Source: Colletotrichum lupini (lineage: Eukaryota > Ascomycota > Sordariomycetes > Glomerellales > Glomerellaceae). Taken from it: a DNA stretch of 64,000 nt. How positions within the stretch are numbered: the stretch's first letter is position 1; each line of letters begins with the position of its first letter. A program made the position numbers and the translations under genes. The DNA lies in the NCBI RefSeq assembly GCF_023278565.1, contig NC_064672.1:4030001-4094000 (forward strand), given 5' to 3'. Below, one piece after another: positions 23,655-36,955 of the stretch. The notes under the pieces were generated by a model. That model did not search any database. It had not been told where the DNA came from and saw only the letters and a program-made list of their open reading frames with translations.

Positions 23655-26600
23655 GTCTGGGGTTGAAAGGGGGAACCGAGATCGGCTTGTATTTCGAAGT
23701 ATCAAGATTGGTATTCTTACTAGATTTCACATAATGCATAAGGCTTGTCTTAAAAGAGATGCCTAGCTGAAAGAGAAAACGAATGTTGCCCACTAGATGT
23801 GAGCGATTTCAAATATTCGAATGCAGTTTGTTGTTTGATATATTTCAACTGGGCGCCTGGAAAAACTTACTCTTCTACAATGTCTCTCTGGGTAACTACC
23901 CTTCAGTGTAGACCAACACCTACGTATGCCCTAGAGTGAACCCCAGGCCAGGATCCCTCAATAGAGCAGCAATCCGTCGTTCTCAAGCCTTTCACGAGTC
24001 TGTCATGTCAGCAAATGTCGTTGAAGCAAGAGAGCAAGTGGGCCTAGACCAAGTTAGCATGATCAGTTCGACCGGTCCACTCCACTATTACGGAGAAGAA
24101 CCAAGTCAACACAGACAAGTCACTCACCGAAACACTACGACTGATCTCTCACGGGGCCGAACATTCACCAACAAACGAGCCGCAATACTAAGATAGTCCT
24201 AAGCGCTCTCACCTGTGAATGGACACAACCAGGGAACCCTCAAAAAGATCAAAAACATACAACACCAGGTATTCGCTGGTCGTCACCGACCCAACTACTA
24301 ATCCGGCCCTCACTGGCTTATCTATGGGAGAGCGGACGGGATCCCGAGTTCTCCAGTGGGTATGGTCGTATGTAAAGGCTTCACGATGTCAAGTTGAAGA
24401 TGAAGTCTGTAGCGGCGGGAAGATGCGGCTCTGCTCTCAACTCTCAATACCATATTGTATTATTCTTACAGTAGGCCGGCTCAAGACTGCGAAAAAATAA
24501 GCAGAAACGTTGGTCTCCTCGTTTTTAAATTTTGGGGGTTGAATCTTGTGGTGTTGATTGCAAATGGCGAACATTGGTGCTGGTGTTTCGAATGATATGC
24601 AACATCTCGCATCCGGCATCATGCTTACCTTACCTACCTTAGATAGTGCCAATCAGCTGTGCTTTAAACCAAAGATCAATTATTCGATATTCCCGCTGCT
24701 CGAAATAAGGCAAGTGAAATAAGCTAGTGGGTGTTCTCATAATCTCAAATATCTCGAAATGCGTCGTCGACAAACGAACCGCAACACCGTCAAAGCCACA
24801 CTTCACTCAGCAAACCACCAGCCACCAAACCCAACTTGAACCAACCAAATGATGTGCCATAACACCACAGGTTATCTTTTCTGGACAACCCAGCAACCAC
24901 ATTTTCCTAGCTAGACAAAGGAGACTTTGAAGAATAGTAGGTATGGCTGCTGTGACGGAAAAGCCCAAGTTTATTTCCTAAGCCTATCACAAGCCAGGGG
25001 GGGGAACGTGTAGTCGATATCTCGTTCGTCCACCTCCCTCACCTAAGTAGGCACCCAGGGCACCTTCTTTGCCTTCGTGTTGTTGCTGGTAGTTCATCCG
25101 CCGCCCTTTACTTCATCATCGGCTGTCTCCACTTCCGTCCCCCGGTCTCCGCCTCCCCCTCCGCCTCCGAAGCCCCTTAACCATCACGCCCGCCGATGAA
25201 AACATTCCGTGCTCACGACTCCCCCACGCCGCCATGCACGTTTTTGCCTACCTACTCGCCCAAGATAGCGCGAGATGGTAGTCTGGTAGGCTTATCAAGT
25301 GAGAACAGACACAAACAAAACAGCCCCTCGACCCCTTCACCGACGGGCACTAGGCAGTGGTAGCTCAGCCCAAAAACGCCATCGAGGTTTGCGGTTCGTT
25401 CCATTATTAGCAGCGTAGTACAAGCCCGGCCAGCCACGCCAAACACTAGAGGTAGACCGTAGGAGGCCGTGGACAACAACAGCCACTCTATTTGTCCAAG
25501 AGTGCGAATCCAGCCCAGGCCGAAATGGAATTTCTGTTGCCTCAGATTCACCCATTCAACCTCCCCCCCATCCAAGCCTCAGTCGCTCGGTCCCTTAGAT
25601 CCAAACGAGCCTCGCACTTTGCACTCGAACTCGAATTTCCTTATCTCTGTCCATTAAAAACACATTCCCCAGATCTCGTCACCGCCCGACCGCTCAGATC
25701 TCCCTTCCCTCCTATTCCTAATCACCCGCCCGTTCACCCCGCGGTTCTTTAAGATCAGATTCGTTTGCCCCCCCCCAGACAAGCGGGCGTTTTCTTGGAG
25801 GGGGTGACCTGCCAGCCTAACCCCACCATTGCGTTCCCCGCCATCCGAGACATCCACACAGGACCACCACAGCAACTTCACTGGGCCCTTGGGGTCGGTG
25901 AGGTGGGACAAGGGCGAACAGGTGAACATTGAAGCCGCTAGTACCAAGCATGTGGCCTTCAATCTCCGAGATAATATCGCAAAAAGGCGACTGCAGGCGC
26001 GGAGCGGAGTGAAACAAAAGTGTCCAGATCCTTGCCAAGCGCTGTCGTCTGGCTAGAGGTGCCAAATGCGCGAGTACACATACGGTGATCGACGTCGATA
26101 AAAAAAAAGAGGAACCTGCGGGGTGCATCCGCACCACGCGAGCTAGAGCTTTCACATGTCAAAAAAAAACAAAAGGCTGCCAAACTCCGAGGAGCACCCC
26201 CAAGCCTGAACTGAGCGCTTTTCAACCCTTGCAGATTCTTGTGGTGCGTCAGTCGCCAGGGAGGAACAAGAAGTTGAGATGGCAGATCAGCCCAACAGAA
26301 ATAGGAGGGAGATGAAGGAGGGAAATTATTGAACCGACAACAGATTTGCAAGTAAGACGATGTCTATTATATGTGAAATATGTTTTTTCGTTTAATAAGT
26401 AAAATTTGGGGGAAATAACAGTGTGAAGGGTATCAACTACAAGAGCCTTCCCTGATCAAATATAATAAATCTGGGTAAATCTGGTTCCGCAAGTAAATCA
26501 TCGTAGCCTCCCGTGCGCGGCCCGCAACAGGGCTGGGACACTCCCGTAAATTACGTTCATAATCGTGCCCAATATATCCTGCCTTGGTTTCCCTGGGAAT

Positions 26601-26800
26601 CTGCCTTTTGATAACGATTCCCACGTGCTGCAGGTATCTCTTCTCCTACATCGTGATATAGCAAGCGCCCTCATACCCGAGGAGGCAAGCGCTGGCGTCC
26701 TTCAGTTCGGTATTCCGAATTTCGTCCGGAGGAGCAGTGGAGCTTACCAATGGTAAGGTGTTTCCACTGATGGTAGTATTGTTGACATTGAGTCGTGATA
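23655..26800. other. Intergenic, P450 and bHLH 3' flanks
   Basis: Two convergent genes end into this 3.1 kb. It has A-rich and C-rich simple stretches (for example poly-A near 26100 and 26161) but no frame with domain signatures. No gene supported; a short unrecognised gene is possible. Confidence 0.5.
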
Positions 26801-28299
26801 TTACCGTCCCACGAGGGCGCTTTCCTGGGCCCTGAGCTCGTCATTGCCCTTCATTATCTCTTCAAGCCACTCGGCCGCCATAGTCAACATCGTACTCTTG
26901 CTGAAGCCGCCTCCCTTGAGACCTGGCACAAGCTCGCAGAGGTCATCGAAGCCTTCCTTGATCAAAGCACGGCGCTTTTGCTCGCTCTTGATGTGGTTTT
27001 CTCGTTTCTGTGCATCCGTGAGGTTCTCCCGTGCTGGTTTGGCCCCAGTCCCGGATTTACGCCTCCGGCCTGTGCCGTTTTCTGCTGGCGGAGTGGCTGA
27101 TGTAGGTTCGGTCTTCGTCTTGCGTTTTCTTGCCGCTTTCGTTGTGGTACCATTCTCTTCATCATCCTCGTCAACTTCCTCCTTCGTGCTCCTGCTCTTC
27201 CTCCTTTTTCTTGGCGGTGCATCAGCATCCTCTTCTTTTTTCAATACTTCGGATGACTTTCGGCTGTGACCTTTTCCTATTGCGTGCTCGCCGTTCGGGC
27301 TTGGTGGGCGAGTATTATCTGTGCTTTGGCTTGGCTCCAAGCATTCCATGTACCTCAGCTGGCCTCGAGACAGAGCATCGTAGGTTTCTTTAGGATCCGG
27401 AACAAAGCTGTTGGAGCGGTTGAATCGAGCATCCGAGCCCCACTGTACATCGATATTGGGAACCTGGTTAGCCCGTTGCGAAGACACTCTCTCGCCAGGA
27501 GCGGGCCCGAAAAACATGTCCGCGAATGTGCTATCATGATCATCGACGAGACTGGCCTGAGCCACGCTGCCTCGTTCAGCACGCTTGAAATCCTCCATAG
27601 GTTGGTGCCTTAGGTGGCCGACGGGTGGACCGAGGGAGTGCGGAACATCCCTGGTGCTGCTGAACATTGGCCCAGACCCATTTGTGTTTGTTCTTGACGA
27701 GGAACCGTTGTGCAGTAGGGTGCTGGCGGCCTGAAGAACGTCGGCTGATGCGTGCTGATCGAGTGTCGGGTGTGATTGCTGATGATGATGCTGCTGCGGC
27801 GGCGGCGGTGGCGGCTGCTGCTGATGCTGCTGCTGCTGCTGTGGGGGAGGGGGAGGAGGAGGCATCAGGTTTGAGCCCATGGACATCATGTCCGCAAAGT
27901 CGTTATGGGGCATACTATGCCCAGGGGAAGCAAGAGGCGGCGGTGCCGGCGACTGGCCAAAAGATGTTGCCGTCCCCATGAACTGGGGAGGTAGTTCCAA
28001 CCAAGCATCGCTGAAGTTGAGTCCTTCGCCGAAAGAAGGTAGATTGTAATGATCGGCAGTCATGTCCTCGAAGAAGGAACTGAGTAATTTGGTTTCATTG
28101 TCGGAGAGAAGAGGAGCGCCAGGCGCAGGTTCGGGAGGGTCGAGGAAGAAGTCTTGCGAAGGATCAACGGCATCTAGAAAAAGGTAGTGAGTATTTGACT
28201 TTGGTGGGAAATGGACGAGACGGTTTACTAACAGCCGAAGGGCAAATTGGGGTCTGACGGCTGCGTCGAACCCATCCTGGGACGTTGTATGGCGAGCAT
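26801..28299 (-). CDS. bHLH transcription factor
   Basis: Two minus-strand exons, 28233-28299 and 26801-28173, with a 59-nt intron, give 479 residues. The C-terminal bHLH lies at about 410-470: the basic region KRENHIKSEQKRRALIKEGF has His416, Glu420 and Arg424 in the H-E-R register of factors that bind CACGTG E-boxes. Helix 1, a Gly-rich loop and helix 2 (KSTMLTMAAEWLEEIMK) follow. The middle contains a Pro/Gln/His-rich tract (DNA 27770-27870) and a Ser/Lys-rich basic segment (KKRRKSRST type, likely nuclear signal). The N-terminal half has acidic aromatic patches (FFEDM, DFFLDPP) typical of activation regions. The start at 28299 is the first in-frame ATG I find after conceptual splicing; an upstream exon is possible. 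Targets are unknown. Confidence 0.85.
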
Positions 28300-31200
28300 G
28301 GGTGCGTCTTGTGGCAAATGGACGGTGGCCGTCGAATGCGCTGGTTCTGGTTCTGGTTCGGAGAGCGAGAGACGTTGGTCGCGAAGGCCTCGAAGCGTAA
28401 GAAAGAGTGAGTGTAGTCGACTCGAAGGAGGGCATGCGCATTCCTATGGGCAAATCGATATCCTATGAATCATTGACGGAGGGGTGGGACGTGTGTATCA
28501 GGAGCGCAGTGTAGCGCAGCGCGTCTATACCAAAAGGCTCGTCCGGCTGGGAGAGAGCATACGGTAGAGCGGTCTCGAATGGGTTATCAGCGAGTCGCTT
28601 GATTGCCTTGTGATTTGGCGGGGTGGCGGATTGTAGTTGTGGCAGCAGCGACCGCTATGGTGTTGTTTGATAGGAGTCTGGAGAGGTTGGTGGGTGTATT
28701 TGCCGTCTTTAGGTGCGCGCCGTGGCAGAGCAGGAAGAGACCGAAGTAGAGGCTGGCAGGTTGCGTCGAGGCGGAGGTGGGGTGGTGGCTGCGCTTAGGC
28801 ACCGCACCGGGCTTCTGGATTCCTAGTGCTAGAAGGAGGTTCTCTTCGCCGTCGTCTCGTCCGATGAGCGGGGGGTGAGGGGGAAGGAAGGAAGGAAGGA
28901 TGGATGGATGGATGGCGATGATGAGCGTGAGGCAAAAGGCGGGACGGGTTCCGTGCAAGGTAAGGCGAGGCAAGGTGAGGTGAAGTGAAGTCGGGGAGGG
29001 CAAGCGGAGCTGGGGGCAGCGTGTGGGATGGCGGCAGAGTGGTGTACTAAAGCACGGCGTCAAGCAGTGCTACGTTCTCGATGGATGGTGAGATGGAGAG
29101 CTCCTAGTTGAAGAGCATCCAAGGTCTACCCCGTATGGCGGACGTTAATGCGGCCCATGCAGGGCTAAGGAGAAGGAAGAGACCCTTGAGACTTGTCGAA
29201 AGGCACCTCAGAAGCAGAGTCTGGGTACGGAGTAGTCTCTAGGCGTACGGTGTCGAGCCACGAGAGGGCGAGGGTACGTGTGTTTGTCCAAGATGGGATG
29301 TGAGCGCGAAGCCCATTCGAAGCATTGGCCTGCTTGTATAAGGTAGACAGACTCTGGACCAACGTGTAGGAAGCTGAGGTGGTGCTTTGGCTTGATGTTG
29401 AGGTTGGCTCAACCGTGTACTTGCATATCTGAGAGAGCGCCAAAACGGATAGCGAGGAATAGCAACAGGTGAGGTGAAACGAACCCCCAATCAGCTCAGG
29501 GAGGTGGCCAGACGTAAGCTAAGGCAAGTAAGACAGATGGGAAGAGGAAGCGGACGTGGTCGAAGGCGTAGGACGTGGGCGTGGGCGTGAGGTGACGGAC
29601 ACGGTACTCTCTGGTAGGTACTGTACGGTGCAGCGAGAACGAGGGCTCAAGGACCCCGTGATTTTTTTCCAGTCGGGGAGAGTGAGTGACGAGCAGGAAA
29701 TCAAGGACTCGAAAAGAATGAAAAGTCTGGGGCACCAAACAGCCAAAGTACGACCCCTGTTATTTGACCAGGGTGGTTGAGTGCTAGCCTGAAGTGTACT
29801 GCGTAGAAGAGAGAGGTCAGAGACTCTGACTCTCTGAGTACGAATAGTAGTGAGGACTGATGTAGAGGTGGAGGAACTTAGGAAGAGGGATCAGGGAGGG
29901 CAAAGTCGCAAGTTGCAGGGAGGGGTGGGGTGTGAGGTGTGGGTGGGTTGCCGGCACGGTCACCTGCATCGCGCGCTGCAAGCCTCCGCACTTACCTTAG
30001 TGGCAGCAGTCAACGGACAGTGGACAGGTTAGGCCGGCCGGCCAGCAGCAATGGAATTGGAAGTAGGTAGGCAGGGCAGAGCAGGGCTCGAGCCGGCCTA
30101 ATTTTCCCATTGCTACCTTTGCCCAGTTTCTTACGGATGAGGATGCCATGGATGGTCCTAAGATATCCCGTCCTACCTGCCCTGCCCTTCCCCCAACAAC
30201 TGAAAAGGACGAAAGGCTGATTGGATAAGGCGCCGGATCTTGGATCGGAGCCATGCGGACATGAGACAAGCAGAACCATATCGTTGAAACGGTGCGGTTG
30301 CGCTTACGCCTTACCTAAGCATCCACCTTAAGGTAGTGTACCACCTATGGAAGGTACCGGCAGAGGCTGAGGCACCTCTTTCTGGCAGGCTCGGGTCACA
30401 CGAATGGCGGTCAGCAGGTGGACTACTAAGGGATTAAATAAGTTTTGATTGGTTCGTGAAGCTCTTCTCAACCTTCTCATTAGCTTGGTACCTGACTGCT
30501 TAGCTGGGTGGGTCGATACCAGTTTTTGATGCTAACGAACTTATGTTCCTAGCGGGTCATCACATGCCAGCTCGGAGCTCCCCCTCTCACCTTCTCCTCT
30601 CAATTCTCTCTCATCCCCAATCTCATCCCCTCCCGCTGTCCAGCGCTGTCAGTCATCTTCATCTTCTCCCTGCCCCAGGAATTACCTTCCACTATTCCAT
30701 TCTAGGCCTGGCCTCTCGATGTACTTTTGTACCTGTATCCGTGCACTCGTGTCCCGCATCATCAGCCTTCCTAAGCTTTTCCCAGCATTTTCACGCACCT
30801 CACCGCGCTCACCTCATCTCAGCTTGGGGAGCTTTGCAAAGAGGTTCCACGTTCGCACCCATTCGACATGCTCTGAAAGTTCCTCAGTTTTTGCTCTGCT
30901 TCGATATACCCTGTCTTATTCCCGTTGACTCACAAGTCTGGCCTCATCGTTCGGCCAAACTCGTTGCTTCCATCTGTCGCCTGGAACCGCATCTGTAGCA
31001 CGTCTTCATCCCGTTTTGTGTATTCAAGTCTCGGTATCTCAATTAACGCTATCACATCCATACTTGCCGCACTGCCCGTTCGTTCTATCCACCCGGATGC
31101 CTCATACATCAAATCCTTTGGAGTTTTGATGGCTGTCCACAAGTTCCTGCTAAGCACCTAAAGTAGCGCCGACAGATCCTACTAAGGCACCTCACAGACC

Positions 31201-32804
31201 TTGAACGGTTCTTGACACGGCGAGACAAAGGAAACAAACACAGCCTCGGTTGATACGAAACGGCTGGCTGTCCCAGCCTGTCTGTCTGTGGTTTCCCACC
31301 AGCCAACCAGTCAACAATTGACCTCCTGTCTTCAACTGTCCACCAAGCATTCCTCGTTCGAGAACTAGGAGCAAGCGCCGAGATTCTTGACGGACGGCCG
31401 ATCGCACTGATCGAAACCCTCCACGCCCGAAGCGTCCCGCAACTCGCAAGGACAAGAGTTCTTGAGCAAGGCTAGCAAGGTATTCCCTGTCCAACGTCGT
31501 CTACCACTACCGAGCCAACGCAAAACGCCGTTCCCTTCAGGTTTTGCTCCAGACAGACTCCAGACTTTGATAGAAGTCTCTTCTTCTTCTTCAGCACCGT
31601 CGCACTCGCATGGGTTGCCGCGCCTAAGCCCCACCTGGCTTGGCTGAAGATTCAGTCTTCACTCCCGTTTCTTCCTGGCCACCAAGGTGAACCGTGAAGC
31701 TCAGTTTCTCCGCGTGCCAGACCAGCTGATCGAAACACTTGATCCTGCAACCAATCACATTCGCCAATCTTGCTAGCCGTGGCGGTAATCTGCGCTTCGG
31801 TCACGTTTGCCAGATCCGACCTCTCCTCTTATGCGTGTCTACCGTACTCCGTGCTCCGTACCTTTCTCCCTAACTTACCTTACTCTCGACCGTGCCGAGG
31901 AACCCAATTGTCACATTTCCTTCGGCCTCACCATTGACCTGCCCCTGGTCTCCATCTGCACCTACTGTACAACCTACGTCGCTCATCCTACCCCAGGCCC
32001 TCCATCACGTCGTGGGTCGCACCATTACCCCACAATTTCTTATTTCATTCCCGTCCCCTTCGTCTCTTAACACGCAAGGTACGCCATACTTTTCGCTATT
32101 GAGCACAGCTCCAGCCCTGCCCTAGGCGCTGCGGGTTGGTGGTTGACTCTGGAGTAACGGCCATCACGAGCCTTCAGAAGAGCAAATTGATCAATACTAC
32201 CCCCTGGTAAGACGCGCCCACTAGTTCGCCATCTTCATTACGCGTTTTCCCGTTATTCTTCAAACGTGTTAGGACACCTACATGCCTAGACTGTTCTCCT
32301 GTAGCTTGTTTGATTGGCATCCGAGGTATATGCCCAGCTTCTAGTGAAGATGGGCCGGGCAATCCCGAACCTTGTTCCTCATAACCAAATACCTGTCATC
32401 GTCTGGTTGGTCTTCCAATTCTCGACATGATTCATACTCTCTAGCTGGTGCGGATGGCCAGTCCGCTTGCTGCTTCACTCCCCTATTACCTAACGTAACT
32501 CATGCCTTACCACGGTTCTGCTGTCGTTACGCCCCTACCGATCATCACACTTTCGCCGGTCCTTCACCTTGTCTGCTTAGAGCAACGACCCATGTCTCCA
32601 GCCACATTCTTCGTTTCCCAGATCCCCTCTGCTGAACTCAGTTTGACGAGCAGCCTACCAATTCAAACCTCACGCCATTGTACGGTTACATCATAGCATA
32701 TCCGAATGTGCACAGACACATCGCTTCCGGCTCTTATGCGGATCGCTGATTCTCTGCTCAGGAACCGTCTCCAGTTCAACTACCGGCACTGACGCCGAAG
32801 CCTC
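28300..32804. other. Long non-coding region, bHLH / TMEM135 divergent
   Basis: This 4.5-kb stretch separates two divergent start codons. Near 28881-28914 it holds (GGAA)n and (GGAT)n microsatellites, and GGTA/CCTTA words occur near 30310-30355. Many CT-rich blocks near 30540-31100 look like promoter or long 5'UTR DNA. No reading frame carries a domain. A long upstream region is usual for fungal regulators; non-coding transcripts or upstream ORFs cannot be judged from sequence alone. Confidence 0.55.
28881..28914. repeat. (GGAA)n-(GGAT)n microsatellite
   Basis: About four GGAA units pass directly into about four GGAT units on the plus strand, upstream of the bHLH gene start. Confidence 0.85.
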
Positions 32805-34702
32805 ATGGCTGCCGTCACACCTTCGCTTCCCGCAATGCTACCTCGGAGTCAGCTGCAAATTCGCCGGAATGGCCTTGTCGAGCTACAAGCAATTCCGCCA
32901 ATCCTACGGCCCCTCCTTCGGGCCTACCTCCTAGGATATGCTTCCGCTGTTGCTCCGAGAGTCCTTACGTTGCTGATGCAATACCTTACCAAAAAACGCC
33001 GTCAAATTGCAAAGGAGAACGGGTGCATCGGGTTTGTGGCGCAACTGAGGCGAATAGTCCTCGCCGGTCTAGACCCCCAACGGTTTCCAACCTTCTGTGC
33101 CTTGCTTGTTGGTGGCAGTACACTTTTAGAGGTATGTACATTTCTTTCAGCGTGAAGTATCAAACACTTGTAATTGCCGATACCAGAACTGTGGTTGCTT
33201 CACTTGGTCTCAAGTACTGTGAACTAGGCAACCAGTACACATGGTGATGGAGACCTCAGAGTTGCACTGGCTTCTCTCCTAGGTGTACACAAGTTCTTGT
33301 CCCTTGCATTAGTTCCTAAAAAGCGACAGTTGCAACTTCAGAAAGGTGGCCTGGAGCTCCAGTCACTGTAACTACAACAGTTTGCTAAATAGACCTGACA
33401 CCTTCTGATAGGAGCCACTTCGACGTGTATTCGAACGCAATGCCAAAGGTCTCACAGAGGTGACTCGAACGAGGTGAGCGGAATTCGATCCTTAATTCTC
33501 TTATTGTTCACAACCGTCTAGTACTGACACACATCTAGACTCGCAAGATGGAGCGCCACATTTATTGCTGCCTGGTTCAGTCTGCAGCTTTTGCAGTCCA
33601 AGAAGAGCTCGGCCTTCACAGGCACTTCCCCTGAGAAATCGGATAGTCCGCCCGGAGCTCAGCTAAAGGAGACCCGGTATGGAGGACGGACTCTCGACTT
33701 GACGTTATTCACGTTGACGAGAGCCCTGGACGTTCTTGTTGGCGAAGTTTGGGCGCGAAGGCGAGCGCGTCGTGTAGCTCAAGGCAGTTGGACTAAGGTA
33801 TGCACCAATCACTCACCTTGACGTTATCCGTTATCATCGTCACTAACTTCGTACAGGCTGAATGGATCATCGGCAGGTTCACCGACCCTTGCTTGTTCGT
33901 CACTTCTTGTGCCTTCATCATGTGGGCATGGTTTTACCATCCCGAAAGGCTTCCCAGCGGCTACAACAAGTGGATCAGTTCGGCGGCAAACGTCGACATG
34001 CGGCTGATCGAGGCCCTCCAGAAGCTCCGTGCCAACGACATGTCCTACGGTAAAAGTGGACAGGCAGAATTGCTACAAGGCATGTGTGAGAAATACGGAT
34101 GGCCGAGCGAATGGGGCGATCCGTCAAAGTCAATTCCCATCCCGTGCGAGATGGTGCACATGGGCTGCGGCCCATCGTGCGAGCTCCATGCCATCAGCCG
34201 CTTCTATCGGTCGTGGAAGTGGTCCATGGCCATGTATCTACCCCTGAGCGTGGCGCTTCTTCTGCGGGGGCCTATCAACAAGAAGACCCTCGTACGGACC
34301 TTGTTATCATCGTCGAGGTCGGCGGCGTTTTTGGGAGCGTACATCACTTTATTCTATTACGGCGTCTGTCTCGCCCGTACCAGAATCGGGCCTCACATCC
34401 TCGGCAAGGACCTGGCCGCTAGGCAAAGGATGGACTCGGGAATCTGCGTCCGCACGGGGTGCTGCCTTTGCGGCTGGAGCGTCCTCGTCGAGTCCGCCAG
34501 TCGTCGCAAGGATATGGCGCTGTTCGTCGCCCCGCGGGCCATGGCCACGCTGCTGCCGCGGCGGTACGGCATGGACAAGCAGTGGAGAGAGACGCTCGTC
34601 TTCGCCGCCAGCACGGCTGTTGTGTTCACTTGTATCCATGAGAACCAGACCCGTGTACGCGGCGTGCTGGGCGGTGTATTGGGAATGGTCTTGCGCAACT
34701 AG
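32805..34702 (+). CDS. TMEM135-like integral membrane protein
   Basis: Four exons, 32805-33131, 33412-33473, 33539-33797 and 33857-34702, give 497 residues. Several hydrophobic helices are visible (around FCALLVGGSTLLE, ATFIAAWFSLQLL, FVTSCAFIMWAWFY, MAMYLPLSVALLL, AAFLGAYITLFYYGV, and a C-terminal VFAASTAVVFTC). A loop with PIPCEMVHMGCGPSCELHAI matches the Cys/His loop of the TMEM135 family, which in animals acts in peroxisomal or mitochondrial lipid handling and organelle dynamics. Fungal members are usually called integral membrane proteins of unknown function. The first intron (33132-33411) is long at 280 nt and could conceal a small alternative exon; the frame is continuous without one. 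The 5' end is chosen at the first ATG of the open frame. Confidence 0.82.
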
Positions 34703-36955
34703 AAAAGAGCGAGATCGTGTTTTTTGCCGGGGGAGTACACGCATCTCAGCGTCGGTTAGGGGGTTCCTTACATGGGAACAAAAAACGAGTGTTTTGAATA
34801 GAGATACTGAAGATGGGTTAGATTCTGGGTACACTTTTCATCCTTGTACTCTTTCTGTTACAATAATGAAGTTGGGCCGGAGCGAATGGGTTCTGGTATT
34901 AGAGCGTTTGTTAGTTTGTTGTACTAGAACAAGAAACGCAGAAAGATGCCATGGCATGCTTTCCGCTACCCAGTACATGTTGGTACCGTGTTTCAGCGAG
35001 AGACGAGAAATGCGAATCAAGTGTGAGACATCCATAGCGGACTTGACCCTCTAGTGCAGCTTCCCGCCGCCATGCCACTTCGTGCCCATTTGTTGGTCTT
35101 CAAACTGACGCATTGGAATGCGCCCGGATGCCACCAGCAACGGCCATCCAAGCACACCTTGGAAGATCTATCGCACAGCCATACTAAACCCTGTGTCGTG
35201 ACCTATCATATGATGAGAGCCAGGTTCCTTTTTCTACTTATAAACGAATAGGTAGTTCTCCGACAGTGTGATTTCGACGGTAAACTTTACCTACAACACC
35301 CTCACTATTGATGCCATGTGCCGGGGACGCACACATAGGAGAGCTTAAAGAATACTATGTAGCTATCCTATGAGATACCACCTTCAAGATAGTCTTGCGC
35401 TCGTAATTTGGTTTTGCATACCGTGAAATACAACATCAAAGCTGCTATGAAAGCCCTGAAGGAGGGCGTTCCTCGTAGCAATTTCCTAATCAACATGAGA
35501 AAACTTCAGATCCAGAAAGACGATTTCGATTACACTGATCGATGAAGTGCTGCCACTTGAGATGGCCGACTACTTCATTTTCTCACATACTTTGTCCGGT
35601 GACACTGCATCGAAGGAAGGTAATAAATGCCTCTCCAAGATGGAGAAATGATAAACAGCCGAGCCGACCTATTTACGTAACACGGTGAATTCATAGAAAC
35701 GCGGGACCACCAAATAACATGGCCGGCGACCATCCGCCTTCGGCCCGGAGTTGAGTTGAGTTTCGGGGATACGTCTGGAGCGGGGCAATCCAGGGATCAA
35801 CTCCGGCGTCCCGGGGGGGTTTGTCGTCCCACCGGCCATGTACCTCGGTCTGGTCCTTCGGCTTGGCGTAACCCCTTTACCAGAGTCCCAATTGTCTGCG
35901 AGAGAAGGGGTAGTAGCGGCCGAGTCCGACGACTTGCGGCGAAACTCTAGCATCTCCTTTGACAAGCTGCTTTGTCGAAGAAATACGGAGTACTGAAAGC
36001 CAATATATCCCAGGTCTTGACGGTTGGTAGCTCTCACCGCAACACATGAGTCAAGAACCAATGGGCGTCGTCAACCGACATTAAACAGGAAAAGCTTGGT
36101 AAACAACGTTACTACGTAGAACCGGAGGCTTCTCCGCCGCAATGGCACCCCCTTTCAGCAAACATTGCCCTCTTTTGCAGTTGTGCAAACCATTTCCCCT
36201 GCGGACAGGGTTACCTTCCACGCTTGGCTTCTTTGTCCAAGGAGCCAGACAATCAATCGCTCTCAGTGGCATCGAACCAGGATCAAATCACTCATATTGA
36301 AGGGAAGAAAAGAAAAGCAGACAAGGGCCAAGAGAACTAACCAGGAACAGCGAAAACTCTAATATGCTCAGCTTTTCTTCCCAGATAAACAAAGTATCCA
36401 CCTGCCACCTACAGTTTGTCAAACTCCTCCTATCGTAACTGATAAAGCAGAGTCCCCGTCGTGACGTGCCCCTTTCTGGTGAAAGATAGCTCAAGATGGA
36501 TGTTCAGTCTATGTATATTGGCAAGCTTTACTCCCCTTGCTTGCATCTCGTCCCGGCCCGGCCGTTCCTGCGGGATCGGAATGCTTCCAACCAAGTCCAG
36601 GACCTCCTGGTGGTTCGGAATTACAATAGTTGGTGTTGACGGCGTGTGTCATTTGGTTGCGTTCGTCCCACACCCGGGATATTCGTGATCATGACCAAGA
36701 TTCCCGGTGGGATATTCATGTATATATGTTTCTACAGCACCTGCTCTGATTGCTGAATCATGTTGAAGCAGCCAGCACTCCCTGTTCCCGGGGTTACATT
36801 CTCGGACTTGCCATTCACTCGTTCATCTCTCTCTCTCTCTCTCGCTTTTGTTTCTTCGTCGAGAAACTCCAATCTCGACCTCACATCTCACGCAATCTCC
36901 CTCCTCCGACCTCAAAAGCAGATCTGCCGCGCTGCCAAACTTCACAAATCTCATC
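34703..36955. other. Intergenic between TMEM135-like and DJ-1-like genes
   Basis: Contains the 3' flank of the membrane-protein gene and, at the right end, a (TC)n stretch near 36826-36843 in the 5' leader of the DJ-1-like gene. Reading frames are short and unsupported. Confidence 0.55.

Noticed and set aside
25345..25410. tRNA-like word pair (GTGGTAGCTCAG and GGTTCGTTCC)
   Set aside because: The words resemble A and B boxes but the D-stem, anticodon stem and acceptor stem do not pair, and the B box is one base short.
36245..36270. Minus-strand B-box-like word GGTTCGATGCC
   Set aside because: The T-stem pairs for only about three bases and there is no A box or acceptor stem at the needed distance.
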